Shown here: positions 7,371 through 14,905 of the stretch, one piece after another
Layout: each line of letters opens with the position of its first letter
Position numbering within the stretch: the first letter of the stretch is position 1
Assembly: GCA_041569895.1 (NCBI GenBank)
Contig: JBFFXF010000020.1
Coordinates: 1 to 45,030, forward strand
DNA from: JBFFXF01 sp041569895
Lineage (GTDB): Bacteria; Planctomycetota; UBA8108; JACQVS01
Direction of reading: 5' to 3'
DNA length: 45,030 nt
Translations under genes and position numbers: made by a program
Notes under the pieces: generated by a model
Database searches by the model: none
What the model saw: the letters and a program-made list of their open reading frames with translations, nothing else
What the model was told of the DNA's origin: nothing

Positions 7371-8513
7371 TCATCCCGACACCGACACCGTCGCCCCCCG
7401 CGTCTCGAGCGCGTCGCGGGTTGCCTCGAAGACCGTTTCGGGGCGCAGCTCGGACATGCAGATGCTGTGCTCGCAGCGGCGCAGGGCGCACGGGCTGCAG
7501 GGCACGCCGCTGCGCAGGATGCGGCCGCGGTGGCGGAAGGGCGCGTAGATCGCCGGGTTCTTCGGCCCGTAGAGGCCGATCACCGGCACGCCGAGCACGG
7601 CGGCGAGATGGAGGTTGCCGGTGTCGCACGCCACGAACAGATCGCTCTCGGCGATCAGGGCCGCCAGCCGCATCAGCCGCGTCGTCGCCGGCGCGACGGT
7701 GCCGGCGCCGATCGATCGCACCAGGGGCTCCTCGCCCGGACCCCACGTCAGGAGCACGCGCGCGTCGAGCTCGTCCTCGAGGCGGCGGCAGTAGGCGCTG
7801 AAATGCTCGACCGGCCAGCGCTTCAGCGCGCCGAAGGCGCTCACCGCGGGGTGAATGGTGATCGCAGGCCCGCTGCGGCGCATCTCGCCGATGACCTGGC
7901 GTGCCCACTGCCGATCCTCGGGCGGCACGACGACGAGCGGATCGGGAGGCTCGCCGCTCCAGCCGACGCGCCGCACGAGCTCGAGGTTCTTGACGACCTT
8001 GTTCTGGAGCGCCGATGCCGGCGTCGCGTGGATGTTCGTGAACACGGAGCCGAGCCGCTCGCGACAGTGCTCGCGCGCGAAGCCGACGCGGTGCCGCCCC
8101 CCGGAGAGCGCGACCGCGAGCCCGCTGCGCGCGTTGCACTGGAAATCGAGCACCAGGTCGAACCGCTGCGCCCGCAGCGCGCGTGACAGCCGCATCACCT
8201 CGCGCGCGACGCGCAGCCAGCCGATCGGCGAGCGCAGGGCCCGCCTCCAGCTCCGGCGATCGACGATCCAGAGACGTTCGAGCAGCGGGTGCCCCTCGAG
8301 AATCGACGCCCCGAGCGGCTCGACGAGCCACGAGATGCGAGCCCGCGGAAACCGCTCGCGCAGCGCCGCGAGCGAGGGCAGCACGTGGATGACGTCACCG
8401 AGGGCGCTCATGCGGATGATGAGAATGCGCTCGATGGCGTCTAGGGTGATGGCGTCTGGGGTGATGGCGTCTGGGGTGATGGCATCGGGGGTGATGGCGT
8501 CGGGGCGAGACAT
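7371..8513 (-). CDS. GT9 glycosyltransferase (LPS heptosyltransferase family)
   Basis: This 380-residue glycosyltransferase belongs to family 9, whose members add ADP-heptose to the LPS inner core from the cytoplasmic face. The N-terminal domain starts ILIIRMSALGDVIHVLPSL, the classic GT9 opening. The C-terminal nucleotide-sugar domain has ITIHPAVSAFGALKRWP, FVACDTGNLHLAAVLGVPVIGLYGP and PCSPCALRRCEHSICM. The normal family start would be within a few residues of ILIIR. Here the first 27 residues are a five-unit repeat (PDAIT) encoded by a 15-base minisatellite, and the only in-frame ATG before it is at 8513. Donor sugar is inferred from the family and the LPS neighbours. Confidence 0.88.
   Translation of the reverse strand: MSRPDAITPDAITPDAITPDAITLDAIERILIIRMSALGDVIHVLPSLAALRERFPRARISWLVEPLGASILEGHPLLERLWIVDRRSWRRALRSPIGWLRVAREVMRLSRALRAQRFDLVLDFQCNARSGLAVALSGGRHRVGFAREHCRERLGSVFTNIHATPASALQNKVVKNLELVRRVGWSGEPPDPLVVVPPEDRQWARQVIGEMRRSGPAITIHPAVSAFGALKRWPVEHFSAYCRRLEDELDARVLLTWGPGEEPLVRSIGAGTVAPATTRLMRLAALIAESDLFVACDTGNLHLAAVLGVPVIGLYGPKNPAIYAPFRHRGRILRSGVPCSPCALRRCEHSICMSELRPETVFEATRDALETRGATVSVSG
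8433..8507. repeat. 15-base coding minisatellite, five units
   Basis: Five tandem 15-base units of the form GATGGCGTCTGGGGT encode (T/R)(P/L)DAI repeats at the N-terminus of the GT9 protein. The unit is a multiple of three, so copy-number change would keep the frame. It ends six bases before the start codon. Confidence 0.9.
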
Positions 8514-9016
8514 GCGGTTGATTCTTCATTGTGGTTGTCGGTTGTCAACGCCTCGGTCTCGTCCTCGTCCTCGTCCTCGTCGTCGGGCGCCGGGGACGGG
8601 GGAGGGGCCGGGAACGGGACCGGGACCGGAGACGGAGACCGAGACAGAGCACAGAGAACCGAGACCGACGACCGATACCGATACCGATTCCGATTCCGAC
8701 TCCGATACCGATACCGATGACCGATTCCGATTCCGACTCCGATACCGATCCCTCTTCAATCTGCGTAATCTGCGGATCGCTCTCCGGATTCTGCGTTCCC
8801 GCTCTTTCGCCAGCGGAGTCGAGCAGCCCCTTCGGGCACGGGCACGGGCACGGGACCGGGAACGGGTACGGGTACGGGTACGGGTACGGTACCGGTCCGG
8901 GGACGAGCCCGACTCCCCCGATCTGCGTCATCTGCGGACCGTCCCCCCGGTCCCAACGGGGACTCTCGACGGTAGACAAAGCGCTGATTTTCCGTACGCT
9001 GCACCCCGAGACCAGT
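8514..9016. repeat. Composite intergenic repeat block D in a divergent promoter region
   Basis: No gene seen. Plus-strand order: CGTCCT repeats (about 8563-8585), GGGACCGGGAAC run (8600-8635), GAGACCGAG-type repeats (8636-8665), CCGATN hexamers (8668-8753, with CCGATGACCG at 8714-8723), AATCTGCG units (8756-8775), a GGGNAC hexamer tract with G-quadruplex potential (8834-8887), and ATCTGCGTCATCTGCGGACCG (about 8920-8940). It takes up nearly the whole space between the start codons of the divergent GT9 and Kdo-kinase-like genes. Confidence 0.9.
8973..9000 (+). promoter_or_regulatory. Possible promoter of the kdkA-like operon
   Basis: TAGACA (8973-8978) and TACGCT (8995-9000) are separated by 16 bases in the short non-repetitive stretch just before the ATG at 9017. 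The -10 is weak. It is favoured mainly because everything upstream is repeat DNA. Confidence 0.3.
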
Positions 9017-9922
9017 ATGCGCGACATCGAAGGCTATCGGATCATCGAGCCTGCCGACGACCGTGAGGCGCTCGTCGTTGCCGCGATCGAGCGTGCGGAC
9101 GACGTGCTCGCCGCCGGGCTCGCGGATCCCGATGCGGTGCTGCGTCGTGGGGTCGTCGAGCGCTGGATCTCCGGGGGGCGGGCGCCACATCCCGTCGTCC
9201 GCGTCGACGGCGAGCAGTGGGTGGTGAAGTCGTATCGGCGCGGCGGTCTGGTGGCGCGCTGGAACGACGACCTCTACTTCGGGCAGGCCCGCTTCTTCCG
9301 CGAGCTCGAAGTCTGCGAGCGGGCGGTGCGGCTCGGTGTGCCGACGGTGCGTCCGATCGCGCTGGTGGTCAGACGCACGGGACTCGGCCGGGTCCGGGCG
9401 TGGCTGGTGACTCCCTTCGTTCCCGGGGCGAGCACGCTCGGCGAGTTGCTCGCGTCCCCGTCGACTCCCGGGCCGGTCCTGTTTCGCGCGGCGGGCGAGG
9501 TGGTTCGGCGCATGCACGAGGCGGGCATCGATCACCCCGATCTCAACCTCGGCAACCTGCTCGTCCGCGGCGCGGCGCCCGGCGCGCCGGCCGAGGTGCT
9601 GATCCTCGACTGGGACCGGGCGCGGGTGCACGGGCGGGCCGGGTCGTTCGCCTTCAGAAACCTTTTGCGGCTCTTTCGCTCCGGACGTAAACTCCAGCCC
9701 GATCCGGCCCGCCTCGCGTCCTGCCTGCGCAGTTTTCTCAGGGGCTATTTCTCGACGCGCGGGCCCGGCGCGTTAAACGGCCGGGGGGGCCTGCGGATGC
9801 TGAAGAGGTACTACAGGCGAAGGCGCCTGGTCGAGTTTCTGTGCCACCCGGCCCACTGGCGGCGCGCCAGACAGGCGCCGCCCGCGCCGGTGGGGGACGA
9901 GCGAGTCGGCGAGGGCGAATGA
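9017..9922 (+). CDS. Kdo kinase-like LPS kinase (KdkA/WaaP family)
   Basis: This 301-residue protein has the fold of the eukaryotic-like LPS kinases that phosphorylate Kdo or core heptose. Visible kinase motifs are K71 in WVVKSYRRGG (ATP lysine), the catalytic loop HPDLNLGN at 173-180 (D175, N180) and the metal-binding D198 in LILDWDRA. The C-terminus is basic (RRRR). The frame is open far upstream, but that part translates repeat block D, so the ATG at 9017 was chosen where family similarity begins. Its stop overlaps the start of mqnA (ATGA), and it heads an operon with mqnA, a GT2 and a methyltransferase. The exact acceptor sugar is inferred. Confidence 0.82.
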   Translation: MRDIEGYRIIEPADDREALVVAAIERADDVLAAGLADPDAVLRRGVVERWISGGRAPHPVVRVDGEQWVVKSYRRGGLVARWNDDLYFGQARFFRELEVCERAVRLGVPTVRPIALVVRRTGLGRVRAWLVTPFVPGASTLGELLASPSTPGPVLFRAAGEVVRRMHEAGIDHPDLNLGNLLVRGAAPGAPAEVLILDWDRARVHGRAGSFAFRNLLRLFRSGRKLQPDPARLASCLRSFLRGYFSTRGPGALNGRGGLRMLKRYYRRRRLVEFLCHPAHWRRARQAPPAPVGDERVGEGE

Positions 9923-10845
9923 CGACGACGGCGAACAGGCTGACGGTGGCGCCCTTCAGACAGGTCCTGGGGCGCCCGCTGCGTGTGGGCGGCATCGACT
10001 ACCTCAATTCCCGCCCGCTGATCGAGTGCTTCGACGAGGTCGCCGGCGACGAGGTCCGGCTCACGAATCACGTCCCGAGCGAGCTCGCCCGGCGGCTTCG
10101 CAGTCGCGAGCTCGACGTCGCCCTGGTGCCGATCGTCGAGTACTTCCTCTCGCCGTGCGCCGCGGAGTATCGGGTGGTGCCCGGTCTCGGCATCTCGAGC
10201 TACGGCGCCGTCGAGAGCATCTGCCTCTTTCACCGCGTGCCGCTCGGCCGCGTCGAGCGGGTGGCGCTCGACTCGACGTCGATGACCAGCCAGCTCCTGA
10301 CGCGGCTCTTCCTCGCCGAGCGTCCGACGGGCGCGTGGCGCTCGCCGGACATCGATGGCGCGACGGCCCCGCGAGTCGAGTCGTCGGACCCGGACGAGAT
10401 CCTCGCCATCCTCGAGGGCCGCGATCCCGGCGGCGCGGAGTCGTTCGATGCCGCGCTCCTGATCGGTGACTCCGCGCTGCGCGTCGAACCGCGCCGGGAA
10501 TGGCGGTCGATCGACCTCGGCCTCGAGTGGACCCGCTGGACAGGTCTGCCGTTCGTCTACGCGCTCTGGGTGCACCATGGCGACGCCCTGCCCGGCATCG
10601 CCGAGTGCTTTCAGACCGTCGCGCACCGCGGCTTCGCGCGCATCGATGCGATCGTGGACCGCGGGCCGCTGCCGCCGGGGATGTCCCGCAGTCACGCCAT
10701 CCGCTACCTCAGTCAGGTGATCCGGTACGGGCTCGGCGCCGCCGAGCTCGAGGCGGTGCGTGTCTTCGTTCGCCGGCTGCGACGCGCCGAGCTCATCGGC
10801 GCGGATGCGCCGGAGGAATTGAGGTTTCTCGCCGTCGGCGACTGA
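9919..10845 (+). CDS. mqnA: Chorismate dehydratase of the futalosine pathway
   Basis: This 308-residue protein is MqnA, which converts chorismate to 3-enolpyruvyl-benzoate in the futalosine route to menaquinone. Diagnostic stretches are GGIDYLNSRPLIEC near the N-terminus, DVALVPIVEYF, YGAVESICLF, LDSTSMTSQLLTRL, LIGDSALR and DLGLEWTRWTGLPFVYALW. It is a periplasmic-binding-protein-like fold without a signal peptide, as usual for the cytoplasmic enzyme. The start overlaps the kdkA-like stop by four bases and the GT2 gene follows after 26 bases. It is therefore embedded in an LPS operon with no other menaquinone gene nearby. This indicates that the organism makes menaquinone by the futalosine route. 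Confidence 0.92.
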   Translation: MTTTANRLTVAPFRQVLGRPLRVGGIDYLNSRPLIECFDEVAGDEVRLTNHVPSELARRLRSRELDVALVPIVEYFLSPCAAEYRVVPGLGISSYGAVESICLFHRVPLGRVERVALDSTSMTSQLLTRLFLAERPTGAWRSPDIDGATAPRVESSDPDEILAILEGRDPGGAESFDAALLIGDSALRVEPRREWRSIDLGLEWTRWTGLPFVYALWVHHGDALPGIAECFQTVAHRGFARIDAIVDRGPLPPGMSRSHAIRYLSQVIRYGLGAAELEAVRVFVRRLRRAELIGADAPEELRFLAVGD

Positions 10846-10871
10846 CCCTCGGATCATTCGAGAGTGCCGCG

Positions 10872-11702
10872 ATGAGCTACTCGCCCGTCACCGCCTGCAT
10901 CGTCGCGCGCGACGAGGAAAGCGTGATCGGCGACGCCGTCCGCAGCGTCGACTTCGCCGCCGAGATCGTCGTGGTCATCGACGCGCGAACGACGGATCGC
11001 ACGCGCGAGGCGGTCGAGGCGGCGGTCTCGCCCGGGCAGGCCGTGCGCGTGCTGACGCGGGAATGGCGCGGGCACGTCGATCAGAAGAACGCCGCCGTCG
11101 GCGAGGCTGGTCAGGAGTGGGTGCTCGGACTCGACGCCGACGAGCGCGTCTCGCCGGAGCTGCGCCGGGAGATCGTCGCCCTGCTCGCCTCCGGGCCGCG
11201 CGGCGCGGGGTACACCGTGCCGCGACGCACGAGCTACCTCGGCCGCTGGATCCGTCACGGTGGCTGGTATCCCGACCGGAAGCTCCGCCTCTTCCGCCGC
11301 GAGCGTGGACGGTGGAGCGGCGACGACCCCCACGATCGCGTCGTCGTCGACGGCGCCACCGGGGCGCTCGACGGACACCTCGTCCACCTCGGTTACGAGG
11401 ACGTGCGGTCGCACCTCGAGAAGATGCGGACCTACGCCGCGATCTCGGCGCGATCGATGCGCGAGCGGGGCGTCCGCATGCCGGTGCCCCGGATGCTGGT
11501 GAATCCCATCGCGAAGTTCGTCAAGATGTACCTGCTGCGGCGCGGCTTTCTCGACGGGTTCCCGGGGCTCGCGGTCGCCGTGCTCGGATCGCTCTCGGTG
11601 TTCCTCAAGTACGCCGCGCTCTGGGAGCTGATCGAGGAGGAGAGGGCGCTTCGAAAGTCCGGCGCCGTTCCCGACGGCGCGGGCCCGGACGGGGCGGAAT
11701 GA
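10872..11702 (+). CDS. GT2 glycosyltransferase (WaaE/KdtX-like)
   Basis: This 276-residue inverting glycosyltransferase has a GT-A fold. The N-terminus SPVTACIVARDEESVIGDAVRSV is typical of the LPS-core WaaE/KdtX group. The first acidic motif is VVVIDARTTDRTRE and the metal-binding motif is LGLDADERVSPEL. Later come RHGGWYPDRKLRLFRR and HLVHLGYEDVRSHLEKM, characteristic of the WaaE branch, and a hydrophobic C-terminal segment (GFPGLAVAVLGSLSVFLKYAAL) that may touch the membrane. The start at 10872 was chosen because similarity begins there; the frame is open upstream over mqnA. It is followed by a methyltransferase gene after one base. Sugar and acceptor are not predictable. Confidence 0.87.
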   Translation: MSYSPVTACIVARDEESVIGDAVRSVDFAAEIVVVIDARTTDRTREAVEAAVSPGQAVRVLTREWRGHVDQKNAAVGEAGQEWVLGLDADERVSPELRREIVALLASGPRGAGYTVPRRTSYLGRWIRHGGWYPDRKLRLFRRERGRWSGDDPHDRVVVDGATGALDGHLVHLGYEDVRSHLEKMRTYAAISARSMRERGVRMPVPRMLVNPIAKFVKMYLLRRGFLDGFPGLAVAVLGSLSVFLKYAALWELIEEERALRKSGAVPDGAGPDGAE

Positions 11703-11703
11703 G

Positions 11704-12369
11704 ATGGTCTGGCTGCGACGACAGGAGGCGACCACGCCCGCCGAGCTGCGGGACGCGTACAACCGGCGACACCGCGTCGGCTTCCTGAGGGACCGCCAGC
11801 GCTTCTACCGCATGATCGCGCGGCGGATGGCGCCGCGAGCCGGCGAGCGCATCCTCGACTCGGGCTGCGGCGGCGGCTCACTGCTCCGCGAGCTGGTCGA
11901 GTGCAGCCGCGTCGGCATCGACATCTCCGACGTCGCGCTCGCCGAGGCGAGACGCACCGACCCGGACGCGCACCTCGCCCTCGCCCAGGGCGAGCGCCTC
12001 CCCTTCGACGACGGGGTCTTCGACCAGACCGTCTGTCTCGGCAACCTCGAGCACTTCCTCGACCCCGCCCGCGGCGTCCAGGAGCTCGCCCGGGTCACCC
12101 GCGACGGCGGCCGTGTCTGGGTGATGCTGCCGAACAGCTACTACAGCGGCGACCTCTGGCGCGTCATGCGCACGGGCTACGGCCCCGATCACCACCAGCC
12201 GATCGAGCGCTTCGGCACCGTCAACGAATGGCGAGACCTCCTCGAGCAGAACGGCCTCACGGTCCGACGCGTGATCCCGTACAACCGCTTCAAGTGGTGG
12301 AAGCGGCTCCTGCCGGGGAATCTGGCGTATCATTTTTTGTTCGAGTGCGGGGTGACGCGGCCGGATTGA
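11704..12369 (+). CDS. Class I SAM-dependent methyltransferase
   Basis: This 221-residue protein has the Methyltransf_11 fold. The SAM-binding motif I is ILDSGCGGGSLLREL, with GIDISDVALAEA after it (acidic residue of motif II), then LPFDDGVFDQTVCLGNLEHFLDP and a motif near RVTRDGGRVWVMLPN. It starts one base after the GT2 stop, so it belongs to the kdkA-like-mqnA-GT2 operon as the last gene. Its place suggests methylation of a surface glycan or lipid, but a quinone-related role is not excluded given mqnA. The C-terminus (FKWWKRLLPGNLAYHFLFE) resembles sugar or lipid methyltransferases. Substrate unknown. Confidence 0.82.
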   Translation: MVWLRRQEATTPAELRDAYNRRHRVGFLRDRQRFYRMIARRMAPRAGERILDSGCGGGSLLRELVECSRVGIDISDVALAEARRTDPDAHLALAQGERLPFDDGVFDQTVCLGNLEHFLDPARGVQELARVTRDGGRVWVMLPNSYYSGDLWRVMRTGYGPDHHQPIERFGTVNEWRDLLEQNGLTVRRVIPYNRFKWWKRLLPGNLAYHFLFECGVTRPD

Positions 12370-12662
12370 TTCTCGCCCGCTCCCGTTCCCGTTCCCGCGC
12401 CCGAAAGCTCCCGGCGTCGGGCCGACGGTGGTCGTCGGGGGCGGGACTGGTGGAGTCCGAGACCGAGACGGAGGACCGAGATCCGAGATCCGATACCGAC
12501 TCCGATTCCGACACCGACACCGATTCCGATTCCGATTCCGATGACCGATACCGAAACCGACCTCGCTCAATCTGCGTAATCTGCGTAATCTGCGGACCGT
12601 TCCCCCTCGATTCTGCGTCATCCGCGCACCGTCCCCGAACCAGAGCTCCCGCCCGCGCTCGA
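12370..12662. repeat. Composite intergenic repeat block E, between convergent genes
   Basis: No gene seen. Plus-strand order: CCCGTT run (12378-12403), GAGACCGAG-type repeats (about 12452-12480), CCGATN/CCGACN hexamers (12488-12567, CCGATGACCG at 12538-12547), then AATCTGCGT nonamers ending AATCTGCGGACCG (12569-12599). It lies between the methyltransferase and lpxL-like stops. No separate terminator hairpin was recognised. Confidence 0.88.
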
Positions 12663-13751
12663 TCACCGGCGCCTCCGCCTCCGCCGAAATTCATGTCGTC
12701 TCTTCTTGTCGCCCGGCTGGGTGCGCCAGCGGTCGTGGAACCACATCCATTGCTCCGGACGCTTGCGGATCTCCTCCTCGAGGACCGCCGTCCAGCGGCG
12801 GGTGTTGGTCTCGAGGTCTCGCGCCCGGTCTCCGGTCCACTCGAGCTCGATGGCGCGAAAGATCACACGGAAGCCGGACCCCTCGCGGACGAGCACGCCG
12901 AAGACGATGTCGCGGTCAGTGCCCTTCGCGATGGTCACCGGCGCCGTCGTCGTGTAGGCGGGGCGGCCGAAGAAGTCGACGAAGATGCCGTTGGGGATCT
13001 TGAGGTCCTGGTCGGGCAGAAAGCCGAGCATCTTGCCCTCGCGGAGGGCGCGGAACATGCGGCGGGGAGACTCGTCCGTGTAGATCACCTCGAGGCCGAT
13101 CTTCTCGCGGAATCTCTCGATGTGGCGCTGCAGCGTCTCGTTCGGGTTGCGGGTGGCGATCGGCACCAGCACGCCCGGCCGGTAGCGCGCGAACGCGAAG
13201 GCGAGGAGCTCCCAGTTGCCGAAATGCGCGGCGATCCCGACGGCGCCGTCGAAGGGTGGCGCCCCCTCGAATCCCCTGCTCAGCTCGAAGCGACGCTCGA
13301 GCCTCTCCCTCGACCAGCGCCTCAGCACCATGGCGTCCGCGAAGGAGAGCGCGGTGTGCACGAAGACCCGTCGCGAGAGCCGGCGTATCGCGCGCTCGTC
13401 GAGCTCGCCGCCGAAGGCCTCGCGCAGGTTGCGGGTCACCTTGCGGCGCTCTCCGCCCGCGAGCAGCCACCCGAGATTGCCGAGGACTCGCGCGATGCCG
13501 CGCGCGACCGAGAGCGGCAGCCACGAGAGCACGATCACCGGCGGCAGGGCGATGGAGACCACGATCGCGCGACGCAGGCGCTTCCACTTTCTGCCGCGCT
13601 CGCGGCGGAGGCGACGCCGGCGGCGCGCTTCCGCCTCGCGGTCCTCCACGGTGCCCGAACCGGGCGCCTCTCCGCCATCGGCCCCGACCTCGCCGGCGCC
13701 GCCGGGTGTGGCGGGGGCGTCGGGCAGCTCGTCAGCTCGCTTCGAGTCCAT
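12663..13751 (-). CDS. LpxL/HtrB-type lipid A acyltransferase
   Basis: This 362-residue protein belongs to the LpxL/HtrB family, which adds secondary acyl chains to lipid A at the inner membrane. The HX4E catalytic motif is HFGNWE (H176, E181). RNPNETLQRHIERFREKIGLEVI and MLGFLPDQDLKIPNGIFVDFFG are further family blocks. Residues 40-60 are very basic and precede a membrane segment (AIVVSIALPPVIVLSWLPL). The N-terminal 38 residues are an acidic, Gly/Ala-rich extension. The start at 13751 overlaps the stop of the preceding FGGY-like gene by about 20 bases. The C-terminus ends in a run of seven arginines encoded by GCCTCC-like repeats bordering block E. Confidence 0.9.
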   Translation of the reverse strand: MDSKRADELPDAPATPGGAGEVGADGGEAPGSGTVEDREAEARRRRRLRRERGRKWKRLRRAIVVSIALPPVIVLSWLPLSVARGIARVLGNLGWLLAGGERRKVTRNLREAFGGELDERAIRRLSRRVFVHTALSFADAMVLRRWSRERLERRFELSRGFEGAPPFDGAVGIAAHFGNWELLAFAFARYRPGVLVPIATRNPNETLQRHIERFREKIGLEVIYTDESPRRMFRALREGKMLGFLPDQDLKIPNGIFVDFFGRPAYTTTAPVTIAKGTDRDIVFGVLVREGSGFRVIFRAIELEWTGDRARDLETNTRRWTAVLEEEIRKRPEQWMWFHDRWRTQPGDKKRRHEFRRRRRRR

Positions 13752-14874
13752 CCGGCTGGTCGTCCCCGTTCTGATCTGTCGGCGCGTCGCGCAGCTTGCG
13801 GTAGAGGTCGTCGGCGTCGCGGAACACCCGCTTCGCGAGTCCGGCGAGCAGCGCGGGACCGCGGTCTCGCTTGCCGGCGAATCGCCCCGCCTCGACCGGG
13901 AGCGACGTGACGCCCGGCGCCCATTCGGGGAGCGCGGCGGCGCCGTCGAGCACGACCCGCGTGACCTGGATATCGGCGGTGGCGAGCTCGCGCGCGGCGT
14001 CCTCGATCGCGGCTCGCACCTGCTCCCGGTCCGGACCGCCGCCGTCCGACCGCACGCGGCGAGGTCTCGAGAGCACGTGCCAGTCGGTGAGCGCCGAGTT
14101 GAGCCGTCGCCATCCGGGCGGCGTGCGCTCCGAGGAGACGCCCGCGGGCACGGAGACGCGCAGCTCGCACCAGTCTCCGTCGAGCAGCACGTAGAGCCCG
14201 CCACGGCGCGGATCGTGCGCGGCGATCTCCCGGCTGGCGCTGCTCTCGGCGCCCGCGACGAACCAGATGCCGCCCGGGACGCCGGTCATGTTGACGCCGT
14301 CCTGACTGATCCGCCCGGTGGCCGCGCCGCTGTCGAACGCGGGCGGCAGCCAGCTTGCGAGGACCTCGCGCTCCTCGAGGCGCTCGTCGTCCCAGTAACG
14401 ACGGTCGAGATCGAGCAGGCCGCTGAGCGACGCGTCGGTGACGTCGGTCGCCAGGCCGCCGCTGACGCGGAAGCGGAAATAGTCCTTCGGCGACAGCACC
14501 TGGAAGATGTGCGATCGTTGCTTCGGATTGGCCTCGAGCCAGCGGACGAAGTCATCGACGAACGACATCCGCGGCGTCAGGCGGAGCGGCGAGATCGGGT
14601 CGAGATCGGGGTCGAGCGCGATCCAGCCCGACGGACCGGCGAGCCCGATCCCCCAGAGCTTGCGCAGCTTGACGGGGATCCGGAAATAGATGTCCTGCAT
14701 GGCGAGGCAGCCGGCGCGCACCCACTCGGCGTGCGGCACCTCGAGCACGCCCTCGTCGACCTCGCGCGCGCGAGTGATCGGCACGCTCCCCTCATCGATC
14801 AGGCCGGCCTTGCGGTCAATCGCCGTCGTGCTCACCTCGTCGACCGAGAAGCTCAGACCGATGAAGATCACCAT
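13732..14874 (-). CDS. Degenerate FGGY-kinase-like protein
   Basis: This 380-residue protein is not an ordinary family member. Its N-terminus (VIFIGLSFSVDEVSTTAIDRKAG) aligns by eye with the start of FGGY sugar kinases, but the phosphate-loop DxGTS is replaced by SFSVDE. WGIGLAGPSGWIALDPDLDP matches the kinase substrate loop, and LSPKDYFRFRVSGGLATDVTDAS matches the strongly conserved xylulokinase-type segment. The C-terminal domain is short (total about 500 residues in active kinases) and the usual GGG nucleotide-binding motif reads LDGAAA. I infer a pseudokinase. It lies 31 bases after mdh and overlaps the lpxL-like gene, so it is probably co-transcribed with both. An unrelated fold cannot be excluded without structure prediction. 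Confidence 0.65.
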   Translation of the reverse strand: MVIFIGLSFSVDEVSTTAIDRKAGLIDEGSVPITRAREVDEGVLEVPHAEWVRAGCLAMQDIYFRIPVKLRKLWGIGLAGPSGWIALDPDLDPISPLRLTPRMSFVDDFVRWLEANPKQRSHIFQVLSPKDYFRFRVSGGLATDVTDASLSGLLDLDRRYWDDERLEEREVLASWLPPAFDSGAATGRISQDGVNMTGVPGGIWFVAGAESSASREIAAHDPRRGGLYVLLDGDWCELRVSVPAGVSSERTPPGWRRLNSALTDWHVLSRPRRVRSDGGGPDREQVRAAIEDAARELATADIQVTRVVLDGAAALPEWAPGVTSLPVEAGRFAGKRDRGPALLAGLAKRVFRDADDLYRKLRDAPTDQNGDDQPDGLEAS

Positions 14875-14905
14875 GGCGCAGCACGGTCGACCCCGGGGCC
14901 GTCGC

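Noticed and set aside
8524..8548. Perfect TTGACA on the minus strand (8543-8548) as a GT9 promoter
   Set aside because: The sequence 17 bases on (AGAATC) is a poor -10 and would give an almost leaderless transcript. Not enough to call.
8531..9016. Translation of block D as an N-terminal extension of the Kdo-kinase-like protein
   Set aside because: The residues are a translation of hexamer repeats (PIPIPIP, DSDSD, GYGYG). Kinase similarity begins after the ATG at 9017.
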